Notes: a model not told the origin generated them from the letters alone. A stretch of 29,214 nucleotides of DNA from Gracilaria caudata (GCA_030374735.1 JASCIV010000244.1:1-29214); one strand, 5' to 3'. Counted from the first letter of the stretch, positions 1 through 9,877 are shown. Made by a program: numbers and translations.

Positions 1-1130
1 ACTACTGTTTTATCTACCTACCTTGTTCCCTCACACCTTCCATCCTTGCCACTCATTGGCTCCTTTCCTCCTCTCTGACTTTTGTACGACATCTGCATTG
101 TGTGACACGTGGCGCTTTCAATTATTGCTATTCTCTCTCTCATTTATAGGCACACTAGGGATTCGATCGCTCGCAGAAGATCATCGTCAAGGTGTGTATC
201 TTAGTACCTGCAAGACAATGCGTCGTGCCCGTCGTATGCTCGTGCCATCGATGACAAGGTCTCCTGAGGTCACACTTGGAAACAAGGTGCAACTTCGTGC
301 GACACTTGCCGGCTGGACAGCGTTGTCTCTCAGAGCGTCCTGCATTGTTTAATGCAGCATAGAGCGAACCAGATGTGACCACATAAGATCTCGAGAGCGT
401 TGTACTGCGGGCAAAACAGACCTGCGTCGGTAGAGATAAAATCCAGCCCTGATAGATTCAGAAGTTCGAAGGCAAAGAAGATCTCGAAGATGGCATTGCT
501 GTTGAAACTAGCGTCCACGTGCAGTGCTTTACGAGGATAGTACCAAAGAGCGTCGGAGTTACTCAATCGTTTTACATGAGCATACGTCGCTGTGACGAGC
601 CGCCCATTTGTATACTATTTAGCGCTCGAGATCCTCGCGCTCTACATCTTGTCGAACCTTGACCGCATACATTGTTGTTTAACGATATCACCTCGTCTCC
701 TTCCGTCATTTCCTTTGTCATGGTTAGCGAAGTGGAGGAGAGCGCGTCCTCGTCACCATTTCGTGACTACATCTCAACACGATAATAGCAGCGAATGACG
801 TATAACATGGTGGACGTCGACAGGAGCCAGACAGCGGCAAGCAGAAGAGAAGAAGAAAATAGGCTCTTGCACGGCGAATTTCGTCTTCTTTTTCATCGAC
901 TTTGTTTTAAGTCTGGTTGTGGCTCTAAGCTTTCCAATTAAAAAGCCGGCCGCTCTTACCACGGCACAGCGAAGTTCTACCACCCGTGGCTATAGTGACT
1001 CAAATTTAAATTCCGAGTTGTGGGTCCTGCCAAGAGCAACTCAAGAACAAGGTCTGAGGTACTCGTGACGAGAGTTTTGGAATTATGTTGCACCGTTGTA
1101 ACCAAATTGGAAACACTCTTCGTCACACGA
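1..1130. other. No convincing gene
   Basis: Short open frames occur on both strands, but several begin at TTG or GTG rather than ATG and none shows a recognisable domain, signal peptide or conserved partner elsewhere in the window. Pyrimidine-rich tracts at 1-150 could belong to a 3' flank or intron of a gene lying outside the window. I see nothing firmer here. Confidence 0.5.
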
Positions 1131-1137
1131 CGAGCGC

Positions 1138-1144
1138 TATAAAG
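1138..1144 (+). promoter_or_regulatory. TATA box of the La-like gene
   Basis: TATAAAG lies 69 bases before the ATG at 1207. Comparable spacing (54 to 59 bases) is seen at other probable genes here, which supports both the box and the chosen start. Assignment is by motif and spacing only. Confidence 0.6.
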
Positions 1145-1206
1145 AGGGTGCTCGCTCTCGTCAGAATTAGCATAACCATCCAAGCCAAACGAATACCCCT
1201 TGTTGC

Positions 1207-2157
1207 ATGAAAAACACGAGAATGGCCAACATGTCTGATCACCTCAACTTAACGCTCATGACCATTCCAAACTGCTCGTATTTCACTGAGAAGTATCTCA
1301 GAGACAAAGTTCGCGATCAGTGCCTCAAGGAGAGTGGTTTGAGTGACGCGCCGCAGTGGGGTGTCGAAGGTATTGCACCAACCAATACAGAAGCTAAGAA
1401 CTTGAAAAAGTATTTGTCGCTTAGGAAATGCGACAATCTGTCGCTCAGCTCATTTCTGGTTTCAAATACCGCAATTAGGGCCCAGACTTTTGATGAGCCG
1501 AAAGATTCAAATGGTACTGAGAGCCTGGTTAATGATACAGAAAAGCCGAGGGAAAACAACCTTGCTACTGATGATCATGATCATGATGATATTGTGGAGT
1601 TAGAAAAAGACTACAAAGTTATGAATAGAGTGCTGGATAATGACGTCAACACGCCGGAGGAACCGTCCAACACTCCACCAAGTGCTGAGAGGCTAGGTTC
1701 CCACCGAATTTTGAATGTCATGTCTTCGGTGATGCTGATGACCATGATATACTTCCTCTACACCGCCGCTCAAAACACAAGTACTGACACGTTGACGTGC
1801 CAAACTAGTCGGAGCAGGAGGCAAAGCAAAATCCAGATCAATGCCAAAGACGCTGATGATATTGAAAGCCAGCCGGTCGACGATAATGTGAACAAAATGA
1901 AGAAGAAACGCTTCAGAGGTCGTCGTGGCAGTCGTCGGGGCCAGAAGATTGCTACTGCTCAACATATGGAGAGTAGCAACAGAGACCAAGAAGTTCAGAA
2001 CGAAAAAACTCCACAGAACGATATCAGTCACCGTGATCAAGATAACCATCCGAGCCAAGATATCAGGCGGGGACGTGGGGGTCGAGGACACCGAGGAAGG
2101 CGCAGAGCAAATAATTGTGGACAATCTTTCTTAAACAAAGCCAATGGCCGAAGTTAA
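1207..2157 (+). CDS. Possible La-motif protein with RG-rich basic tail
   Basis: A 316-residue uninterrupted frame starting at the first ATG downstream of a TATA box. Residues about 23-95 have the spacing of a La motif, a winged helix that binds RNA 3' oligo(U): an aromatic YF followed by a LRDK segment, then a WGVEGIA segment, a lysine/leucine stretch and a final IRA. The match is by eye and imperfect. The middle is acidic (DHDHDD near residue 123), with a short hydrophobic stretch near 170-188 that could be buried or membrane-associated. The C-terminus is strongly basic, with RGRRGSRRG and RRGRGGRGHRGRRR clusters typical of RNA-binding tails. If the family call is right, a role in handling polymerase III transcripts or mRNA would be expected. 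No RRM is evident, so a La-related or unrelated RG protein are alternatives. Gene reality is more certain than function. Confidence 0.6.
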   Translation: MKNTRMANMSDHLNLTLMTIPNCSYFTEKYLRDKVRDQCLKESGLSDAPQWGVEGIAPTNTEAKNLKKYLSLRKCDNLSLSSFLVSNTAIRAQTFDEPKDSNGTESLVNDTEKPRENNLATDDHDHDDIVELEKDYKVMNRVLDNDVNTPEEPSNTPPSAERLGSHRILNVMSSVMLMTMIYFLYTAAQNTSTDTLTCQTSRSRRQSKIQINAKDADDIESQPVDDNVNKMKKKRFRGRRGSRRGQKIATAQHMESSNRDQEVQNEKTPQNDISHRDQDNHPSQDIRRGRGGRGHRGRRRANNCGQSFLNKANGRS

Positions 2158-2197
2158 TGGTGAGCAACAAAAAGGCCGGATCGTGCAGAAAGATTGA

Positions 2198-2767
2198 TTA
2201 TCGTATCTGCATTTCATCGATTTCGCTGTTGCTGCTGACGCTGCTACCATCACACTGGAAAGCGCGCGCGCGCCGAAACGATGAATGAACCAGCTCGACA
2301 TCGCTTCCGATCTTGCTGTCTTCAATATATTGGCTGGCGCAAGCGGCGAATGGCCCGACGCTGATGTCACTTCCTCTTTGGCTGCTGCCCACTCTAGGGC
2401 GCGCTGAGGGGGAGCGATCTGAGATGCTGCGGTACAGCTTCATTTTTGCTTCCACTTCGAGGTCTTTCATGATTAGAAGTTAATTACCTGAGACCTCAAG
2501 AACGCCTTCCGAGAGCCGTCTTATCAACACTCTGTTCAGCGGAGCTGCTGTTCTATCTTTTATACACGACATCACTTCGTTGGTTTTGGCTCCAACACAG
2601 TTTTTCCTTCTTCTTTTGAGGTAGAAAAGCACTTCTTCGTGGGAAATGTCCTTGTTTCCTCCATAGATCGCGCAAGCTGTTGCAAACGAGGCTTTGCTCT
2701 CGTAACTCAAACATAAATTCGCCAAATCGAGCCCTTTTTCACATCGTCTTGGGATAAGGGCCAGCAT
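2198..2767 (-). pseudogene. Coding-like frame split by one in-frame stop
   Basis: Reading from the ATG at 2767, 95 codons run to a TAA at 2482-2480. The same frame then continues, after three codons, for another 90 codons to 2198. The first part has a plausible protein composition, with a helical stretch around SFATACAIYGGN and a basic FYLKRRRKN segment; the second part is serine- and arginine-rich. The gap around the stop contains GTAATT...AAAG, 24 bases, whose removal would restore the frame. That would be an exceptionally small intron, so a nonsense mutation or a chance frame are equally possible. Family not recognised. No TATA-like box is visible about 60 bases upstream. Confidence 0.3.
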
Positions 2768-2974
2768 GTTTCTCTCGTAGTGTTATTGGACCTTGATAGG
2801 ATAATTCCATTGTATGTACTGCGGCCGGACACATGTTTTAAAAGACGAGTTCTTTTCGATGCGTTCAATCTTCTTCGACGCTGTCGCAAACTACTCGAAA
2901 TAAGAACCCCTCTCCCTCCCCCCCCCGCAAAATACAAAGAGAGCGAAATATGAATCTATCGGCATCTCTTTGAA

Positions 2975-3027
2975 ATGTGCTCCTCACCGACTGCACGCAT
3001 CATACGTGCAGTCGGTGAGGAGCACAT
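2975..3027. repeat. Perfect 23-bp-stem hairpin
   Basis: Positions 2975-2997 are the exact reverse complement of 3005-3027, with a 7-base loop (catcata). It lies at the 3' end of the minus-strand coding-like segment. Perfect pairing over 23 bp indicates a recent origin or constraint. Confidence 0.9.
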
Positions 3028-3660
3028 CGGTATCGATGGTATCGACGAAGGTACGAAGATACGAAGGTACGAAGGTACCCACCCAGCTTTAACCGCACCA
3101 TACAATCTGGAAACTGGCTCAAAATATAGATCATTTCACACGTGTCCCTTTTCGACAACTCTACTTCGATCGTTCGCACGAGATCACGGTTATCGAGCAC
3201 AAGGTCGGCCTTGAAAGCGCTGGGCGGCTGCGAGATTTGCTGACCTACACAGAAGCGAATGATGGGTAGTGCGATGCTCTTCGATTCAACCGTCGCGTTT
3301 ACCGCCGTCGTTTTGAACCGCAGCGGCTCACCGCGATGGACTCGAAGCTTCGACGTCTTCAACACTCAAACAAACAAACTCTACGTAGGAGCCAATCCAC
3401 ACGGCTGATATGAAACCTTCTCTGCAATTCGTATCAAATCAGACACCTTCAGCTCTTCTTTCATGAAGTCGAACGCCGCGTCTGTTACGCGCCCGATTTC
3501 GCTGCATGCACCCAACAATCTCTCCATGTCTTCAACAGCCGCAACCACATCTTCCGCCGCCGGCACACCGCCCGTCATCGTATTGTAGAATACCACAGTA
3601 ACAGTCACATATTCGTCCGTATTCCGCCGCGGTGTCTTCAACTTCAATCCGGCCAAAACG
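3000..3660 (-). CDS. Possible exons of an unrecognised gene
   Basis: Two long minus-strand segments, about 3660-3384 and 3365-3000, are in the same frame. They are separated only by a TAG and a TGA inside 18 bases. The first segment begins with no ATG, but it follows an AG, and a phase-compatible short upstream exon (ATG-rich, around 3800-3840) can be imagined, joined through an intron of about 135 bases. The first segment includes a beta-like YVTVTVVFYN followed by a helical region; the second includes a regular alternation of charged and aliphatic residues (VLDNRDLVRTIEVELSK). The C-terminal end of the second runs into a perfect hairpin at 2975-3027. It could be a spliced gene or a decayed one. 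I do not recognise the family. Confidence 0.3.
3046..3079 (+). repeat. Short tandem repeat, GAAGGTAC-like unit
   Basis: Four near-copies of an 8-9-base unit (gaaggtac or gaagatac) sit directly beside the 2975-3027 hairpin. It looks like a simple slippage repeat. Confidence 0.6.
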
Positions 3661-3845
3661 CTATGTCGCGGTCACATGAGAAACTTGGGCTGCATCAGAG
3701 CAACTCAGATTCCTTGCTCGCTTCGAATCCCGTGAAAGTCTACAACCTTTTACCGCGATCTGTTTTCTCTTTTTTTGCCCCGTTGAGTACTTTAAACCCC
3801 TTTCGTCTTCATCGCCATCGCTCTGCTCATCAACATAATCAATAG

Positions 3846-4896
3846 ATCAAATGCAGTATGTACGCGGAGATATTTGAACAGTCATAAGAGTTTTGAATCT
3901 TTTCCCCATCGCTTTGATTCCCAGAACATCTGCAGTTGCTTTTTTCTCTGTAATGCATCCTACCTTTCATCTGCAGACTCTTCTTGCGCGCCCCCTACAG
4001 CATGATCACTACGCTCAGCCTCGAGCCAGTGCTGCCATACAACCTTGCTCGACGCGTCTCTTGCGTGATGCAGAAGACGTTTCGTTCCGATTCCGTCCGC
4101 CTGCACAGCAAGGCCCTGTGTCGTTGCCAAAAGAACAAGGTTACGAGGGTCATCATCACTTTTGGTGTTGTAGTTGTACGCTTCGCTTGAAATTCCATTG
4201 TCTCACGCGCCCATTCTGAGCGCGCAACAAGCCGGAATACCATTTGGAAACAAATCGATACTTTCGTATCTTCCTCAGGCGCGTCGAGCGTAACGTCAGG
4301 AGCAGGTCAGGAGACAGCGATGCGTACGTTGTGGTGCTGCGCACACATCGCTGTCTCCCTTTAGTGTGCGTGTAATTAGATGTAGAAGACATCTCGTTTA
4401 CTACGTACAAAGCGAGAGAAAGGAAGGGTGTGTTGCACATTTACCTGACACATGATGTCAATTGAGAGCCAATTTGCAACGACTCAGTTTGTCTCTTTGT
4501 GCTTTTGAGTTAAAGTTTCTACTACTTGGAAGTCTGGTCTAGACATTACGATGCTCAGTTGAGGCCTTCTGCCGAGTTACGCAGCTCGACTGAAGCTTCG
4601 TTACGGGCAATAGAGGTGGAGAGGAGAGGGACAACAATGCAGACGATTTCCATTGCAAAAAAAAGCGGGAAGAGTCGCAACCAACATGGAGATCAGACGA
4701 TGGCAGCCGAAACATTGTTGGGAATCGGACGTCTTGAAGATTAGTGCCAAAGTAACCTGCTTTGTTTTGTAGGATCAAATTCACTCTATCACACTGCCAC
4801 GTCGGGAACTCACTTCCTGTACAGCTGAGCTGGCACCGTAAATCATCCGGTAAGGAAGAAGCGTTTAAAGTGGGCGATAGCTTTTTTTCACTTTGA
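3846..4896. other. Gene-free stretch with one hairpin
   Basis: No frame here starts with ATG and looks protein-like. The one structural item is an inverted repeat, 4310-4322 against 4346-4358 (13 bp perfect stem, 23-base loop). The stretch ends where the left arm of the large inverted repeat begins. Confidence 0.5.
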
Positions 4897-4973
4897 GTGT
4901 TGAATGCAGCATTCACATTAAACGGGCCGATGCCGGGACCTTTGCGTCTCTGCAGTGGAGACCGAACTCGTTA

Positions 4974-5246
4974 CTAAGGGAGACCCGAAAGACTTGCGAC
5001 CACGTCAAGCGCTCTTCCAGGACCAACACCAGAAATCTCTGCCATCCTACATGCCTCCCTGCAACACACAAAACCCCACGCACCCAAGCGTGAACGGGAC
5101 CGACACCCGAGCCCCCTTGTCGTACAAATTGCAATGTCCTGGTGCGCCGCGACAGTGATTTCGTTTCCAATCGGAACGCAGTTACTGACAGGAGCACCAA
5201 CACTATCAACTCGAGGAAACCGCCGCAGCATCGTGGGGCTCTTCAT
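4974..5246 (-). CDS. Small frame conserved in both arms, left copy
   Basis: A 90-codon frame from an ATG in a good context (gccATGaag) to TAG. The mirrored frame in the right arm (28871-29137) has 88 codons and the same start context and stop position. The two differ by several substitutions and by a 6-base indel that keeps the frame. The product would have clustered cysteines (FVCC.E.CR) and no signal peptide. A second overlapping frame is also open in both arms, so simple sequence similarity could explain the conservation. No family recognised. Confidence 0.25.
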   Translation of the reverse strand: MKSPTMLRRFPRVDSVGAPVSNCVPIGNEITVAAHQDIAICTTRGLGCRSRSRLGAWGFVCCREACRMAEISGVGPGRALDVVASLSGLP

Positions 5247-5249
5247 GGC

Positions 5250-7043
5250 ACCAAAACTTGCCTCTAGCAGAAGCGGCTGTCATGGTTTCTCAAAAGATTG
5301 TCGCAGCCACAGTACTTACTTCACAGTCGTCGCCGTTTTCCTAACGACGTCGAGCGCGTCAGCTCTTCAGCTCCATTGTATGTGACACGGCCTGACCGCC
5401 CGCCTTCCCCAAGGTCCCAGCATTGACGATCCGCTACTCTAACGCGCTCTTGCGCCTTAAGCCTGTCAGCCCGATCAATGAACTCCAGGCCCTTGGCTGA
5501 TCACGTGCCCGATCACGTGCTGTTGAAAAGTCATCAGCTGGGCGCATGTGTTCTTCACCACTTCACAATAGTCGCCCAGCGCTGCTTTCGTGTCTCCCGC
5601 CGTCTACAACCTTCAGCGTCACAGCTCTTGCCCACAACATGTTCGGTACAACCTTTCCACAGGCCGTTAATGTGCGCCACTGGTTGCCTTAGCCTAGAAG
5701 TAGTGCGATGACTAAGACTGAGCAAGACAGCGATGACCGCGCTGGAGACGTCACGCTCATGTGGGCGCAAGTCATGAGCTTTTGCCACAAAGCTGCTCAG
5801 ACCAACCCGTTTAACGTGCTTAACGCTAGCTGAAACTAATTGGATATCGTAACGCCCGCTGCCTTTCTTTGACGCGCTCCCAGCGGCTCACTGTGTCATA
5901 ATCATGCAGTAACCCGCCTCACTAACGACTTTGTTGTGACCAAATCTATTGAACGTCTTGCTCTTGCCATACAAAAGCAAAGATTCAGTCTTGATTGCAA
6001 CGTTCACAAATTGGACCAAGTCGAGCTTTCTTCTATATGAAAGCGCGAAGCTCATCTCCGTCTACGCACCACTATCGAAGCTAACTCCCCTCAGTTCCCT
6101 CCCACGTCAGCGACGCACCACAATCTTCCCACATTCCTCGGGTTTGTACAACAATATTTCCATGACATACGAAGAGAACAAATCTTGATGTTTATTGCTC
6201 AGTGAAAGAGTCGTTTAAACTTCAACGAGCAGGTTCTGGAAGCGCTTAGGATGATTGAGCGGTTCGTCCACTTCTTTCCGCCAGAACAGCAGCACTCATC
6301 GTGAAACATTCATACTTCTCTGACGTGATCATGCTTGATGAGTTGTTGAACGTCATCGCAGGCTGATAGCTAGGCAAGTTTTTGGTACACCAAAAGTGAA
6401 GCACCGAACGCTAGTGTGTGACACAGAGCTACAAGGAAAAGATTATAGACCACCACTACTCTAGCGTTTGTGTTCTACAAAAGTTTGTTGATGATGCAAT
6501 TGCGGAAGAAATGCTTTCATTTGTGATCCAAAAGTGCATTTCCCGCGAGGGAACGTTTTGTTTATGTCGAGCACACTTTTTGCTGATAGCCAGTTTGTTT
6601 TCCGAACCTTGAAGGAATCCTTATAGCTCTGTAGAACTGTTGCTCGCGTAATGCCATCATATTGAAACATATATTATCGTCATTTTCAGGGACACTAATG
6701 TTCTTCAACACGATGAAATATGCCCTTGTTGTGAGTTTCAAGTTATGTTTTCAGGATCGAGGAAGAATTCTTCGCTCGAAGGCTCGCTCTTCATTTTGAA
6801 TGTAGCAAGATCCCTGCGTTTCGCAGTTTCTTTCACAGATAGTGTCCATTCTTTCTCAAATACGCGCTCTCTTTCGCTCTTGCTACAGTGTATTCTAAAT
6901 AGTTCGACAAAAGAGGGCCGTATACCCTTTATTGAAATCCTACTTCTAGCACCTACAACAACTACAACATCTATCTAATTAACATTGCTAAACGGTTCCA
7001 ACCCAAAGAAAAACCAATATTTGTTAGGAGTGGCATTAGGCTG
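5250..7043. other. Arm interior without an intact gene
   Basis: This part matches the right arm, but frames in the two copies are broken by different indels. On the minus strand from about 6960 to 6750 there is an open stretch, following a TAG, whose translation shares WTLSVKE, AKRRD and SSEEFF blocks with the right arm at 27150-27300. The neighbouring part is frameshifted between copies. I read this as the remains of an older coding sequence rather than a present gene. Confidence 0.4.
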
Positions 7044-7449
7044 CCGGGGACATTACCCCCCGGCTCCCTTCGGGCTGGGGTGCTCAAATCCCCAGACCCA
7101 GGACTAGGGTTCTCACCCCCCATCCCTGTTTGTTGTGATCCATTGGGCTACCGGGGACCTCATCCCCCGGCTCCCTTCGGGCTGGGGCGTTCAACTCCCC
7201 AGACCCAGGACTAGGGTTCCTACCCCCCATCCCTTTCTGCTGTCATCCATTAGGCTACCGGGGACCTGACCCCCCGGCGCCCTTCGGGCTGGGGTGATGA
7301 AATCCCCAGACCCAGGACTAGGGATCCCACCCCCCATCCCTGAAATAATCCAATTTCCATTAGGCTACCGGGGCCATCACCTCCCGGCGCCCTTCGGGCT
7401 GGGGTAACCAAATCCCCAGACCCGGGACTAGGGTCGCCACTCCCCATCC
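7044..7449 (-). repeat. Left 81-bp-core tandem array, four units
   Basis: Read on the minus strand, four GC-rich cores of about 81 bp begin GGATGGGG and end CCCCG. They are separated by linkers of 29, 26 and 26 bases. The linkers begin GTAGCCYAATGG and end AG, and each matches the corresponding linker in the right array one for one. The last core is followed by GCAGCCTAATGCC instead of GTAGCC. The array therefore corresponds to right units 1-3 plus a terminal unit. Confidence 0.9.
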
Positions 7450-7755
7450 CCAAACTTCACTTCCCAGCACCGGGGACGCGACCCCCCGGTGCACAACCTC
7501 CAAGGACTGGTTAGGGCTCCTCCCAGTAGTCGTCCTTTCGCCCGCGAGGCACGACTACGGGAGTAGCCCGCCCCGTCTGGGCCCTGGGGGGTCTCATGCC
7601 CCAGGAACCCCTTCCAAGCCTAAGCCCAGAGTATCGGGCGGTTTCTCCCGACGTGCGGCACCCATGCCTGATCTTGCCGGGAGACCCGCCACGATTTGGA
7701 ATCTGAGGGCATGTAGTCCCCAGAAATCCCCCCAGGCTCAGGCTCAGGCTCCCAT
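7450..7755 (-). other. Structured GC-rich leader, left copy
   Basis: Between the TATA box and the array on the minus strand. It contains strong inverted repeats, including gcaccgggg with ccccggtgc and gtagtcgt with acgactac (the latter extended by flanking ctccc and gggag). The same stems exist in the right arm, with a base change confined to the loop. A structured transcript is possible. No long frame starts at the first ATG, which is followed after two codons by TGA. Confidence 0.5.
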
Positions 7756-7802
7756 ACCGGAGGAAGGAGAAGACTGGAGTGGATGGAAATGAGGCGTGCT
7801 CC

Positions 7803-7809
7803 TTTTATA
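7803..7809 (-). promoter_or_regulatory. TATA box facing outward, left arm
   Basis: TATAAAA on the minus strand, 54 bases before an ATG at 7755. The identical arrangement and spacing occurs in the right arm. It would drive transcription through the leader and array toward the outer end of the arm. Confidence 0.6.
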
Positions 7810-8575
7810 CTGAATTCGAAGCCCCATTGTCAGCTTGTCTGTTCCGTGAGAGAGGCGGTTGACAATGCAGAGACGGAATTATTTTGTGTGGTGTGTGAGA
7901 GAGTTCTACGGCTGACAATAATTAGAATGCACATGAACCTTGTACTAGTGCAATATCTATGTCTGACGATTGGACTGAGCAATCCGAAGATTTTAAATCT
8001 CTTACCTTTTCGCTCAGACGCGGAATGGGACGTGGATCATGTTTCGTTGGTTTGCTTTTGGAATTAGACCGTTACTTAATTGAAAATGTCAAATTCAGCT
8101 TCGTACTCTGTCGTCATCATTTTCAATTCAAGCTCAGAGGCTAAAACAGAATCTCTATTCGAGGTAAAGCTGTGCTGACAGAAGTGGAGAGTCACGCTTT
8201 CTCTAATCTGCTCTGTCTGGCGACGTTCATGTCATTGCCGTTGCACTTGAAATGGGGAGAGCATTGCAATTTTTGCATTTGACCAACAGATTGCGCACAC
8301 GTGTGAGGTGATCTCGAATGGAGATTGTCCATCGAGAGACCTGGAGGCTCTTTGGCGGCATCTGCGTTGGTTCGTGTTCGCGGTGTACTTGCTAGCGTGC
8401 GTCGATTGGTTGTGCCCCCTTATCGGTTGCTTTCCGCTCTATGTGAGATCTCCGTGAAGAGCATTATCATATGGTGCCTTCTTAGCTGCTGAGAAGTTCT
8501 CGCTCAGGAAGAGACGCAAACTGGGAGGGATCGAAGTACGCTTTTCTACTCAGCAAAGGCACGAAAGCAAGGCAA

Positions 8576-8646
8576 AAGAAATATCTGACATTGATAACAC
8601 CATTCGCATTTAATGCGAATGGTGTTATCAATGTCAGATATTTCTT
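8576..8646. repeat. Perfect 35-bp-stem hairpin, 1-base loop
   Basis: Positions 8576-8610 pair perfectly with 8612-8646 around a single unpaired base at 8611. It lies just inside the inner edge of the left arm and upstream of the 3' end of the minus-strand secreted-protein gene. A stem of this length with no mismatch cannot be chance. It may have formed by template switching or be transcribed as a long hairpin. Confidence 0.95.
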
Positions 8647-8923
8647 AACAACTGGCACACGTTATTATTTTGGTTAATTCTCTTCTTTTATATTATGAGC
8701 GCGTATACTCATTTTCTCATAATGGGGCTCGCTTATTCCCCACAACACCCTGTAATCCTCAAGAGTACCTGGTCACTGGCCGCAAACGCAACCTTGTTAC
8801 GCTCCTTAAGTGTTTGTGTTGTTCTCCTGAAAGCATTAGGCCTCTGAGGTAGTCTCGACTGCATTAGCATTCCGCTATCGACGTTTAGCGCCTCATATTT
8901 TCTTCTTTATCCCTTTTACGACT

Positions 8924-9451
8924 CTATGGGTAATTCTCTCGCACGATGAACGATTTCAGTGTACAACTTCTCCGAAACGAGCGACCATTGTCCCACGCCT
9001 CTATAGGCCTTTCTGAGTATTGAATCCATTGCTTGTCGAGTGTGGAAGGCAGAACACATACATCATCTTCACCTGGCTGAATGTCGTAGAGTTCAGCAAC
9101 ATAGTTTAGAAACGCCTTCCCTTTCGCCTCCTCGCTGCGCACGGAGTCACAAGTTTTTGAAATACCAGGCCAAAATGAAGATATCGGAACTCCGAACTTC
9201 TTGACAATCTTGAAATATAAAGCACCCTCTACTTTGCAAATTAGCCTCATCCGCAGCAAAAAAATCTCTTCGAAAGAAAGGTGTTTGTGAAAACAGAGCA
9301 TTGTCCCGATACCGGAGTCACAGCATCCGGGCGAGGCACAAGTGGCGTAGATTTGCTCATCAGGAACTTTTTGATGCGAAACGTTGCTAACGAAGGCGCC
9401 AGAAGCGACACATACAGACAATATGCACGAGAGCAACGAAAGAAGGCCCAT
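8924..9451 (-). CDS. Small secreted cysteine-containing protein A
   Basis: From the ATG at 9451 the product has 175 residues. It opens with a typical signal peptide (MGLLSLLSCILSVCVASGAF, residues 1-20), so export through the secretory pathway is inferred. The mature part carries a PGCC motif near residue 42 and about six further cysteines, including a late DDVCVL and a final RSC. The open frame extends upstream of this ATG, but only through GTG and a less convincing ATG. The start chosen here has a TATA-like box 55 bases away. The gene is divergent from secreted protein B at 9980. Both proteins share a GCC near the mature N-terminus and a CVL later, so they could be distant relatives. Family not recognised. 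Confidence 0.65.
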   Translation of the reverse strand: MGLLSLLSCILSVCVASGAFVSNVSHQKVPDEQIYATCASPGCCDSGIGTMLCFHKHLSFEEIFLLRMRLICKVEGALYFKIVKKFGVPISSFWPGISKTCDSVRSEEAKGKAFLNYVAELYDIQPGEDDVCVLPSTLDKQWIQYSERPIEAWDNGRSFRRSCTLKSFIVRENYP

Positions 9452-9505
9452 TTCGAGTAATGATGGCAGTGAACAGACAATTTGGCAGACTATTGAGTCG
9501 TGCTT

Positions 9506-9512
9506 ACTTATA
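9506..9512 (-). promoter_or_regulatory. TATA-like box of secreted protein A
   Basis: TATAAGT on the minus strand, 55 bases upstream of the ATG at 9451. Motif and spacing agree with the other probable promoters in the window. Confidence 0.5.
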
Positions 9513-9848
9513 CCACAATTGAACAGTCGTAACAGGTTGATATGCGATGAAGCTTTTGTAGAGTGGTAAACATTGCTGCCGCTTAAAGAGCTGTCAAACA
9601 GCTGTTCGCCAACTCTCATCCCTTTTTCTTCGTCACCCCTTATTCCTAGATGTCCAGAGCCACATCTATAAGCTTTTCTCTCTCCAAAAGCTTTGACGGC
9701 CACTGGCAGTGGCCTATTGCATAATCTGTTCTCTCAGGCTCTTATCTTCTCTCTCGTGTGATTTCTCATCCTCTTAACCCTCTTGTGACAGATTATAAGT
9801 CTCTCTGTGAGCAACACGCAGAGGGATTGTCTTCAAACTCGGAATTAC

Positions 9849-9877
9849 AACTGTAGTACTGAATGAGTACTACAGTT
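9849..9877. repeat. 12-bp perfect hairpin between divergent genes
   Basis: aactgtagtact (9849-9860) pairs exactly with 9866-9877 around a 5-base loop. It lies in the shared promoter region of the divergent secreted-protein genes, 44 bases before the TATA-like box of gene B. It could be an operator-like palindrome or one more of the scattered hairpins. Confidence 0.8.

Larger units (their letters stand above)
4897..8430 (+). repeat. Left arm of large inverted repeat
   Basis: From 4897 inward this sequence is the reverse complement of the right arm, starting at the last base of the window (29214). Matching landmarks run in order: the outer palindrome (4901-4915), the small outer frame (4974-5246), an AT-richer middle, the 81-bp-core array, the GC-rich leader, the TATA box, and a weaker inner section ending near 8430. 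Identity is high at the outer end (about nine bases in ten by eye) and falls inward. The arm is shorter than its partner mainly because it has four array units instead of eight. No transposase is recognisable in it, and no target-site duplication can be judged because the right outer edge coincides with the window end. Confidence 0.9.

Noticed and set aside
3384..3660. Resemblance of the YVTVTVVF segment to DUF1517 proteins
   Set aside because: Only a short beta-strand pattern matches, and the family's later conserved WTP-type segment is not seen.
3712..3732. T-loop-like TTCGAATCCC suggesting a tRNA
   Set aside because: No matching A box, anticodon arm or acceptor stem could be placed around it.
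7044..7449. CRISPR-like array
   Set aside because: Repeats are 81 bp with 26-30-bp partly conserved linkers, eukaryotic context and no cas genes.
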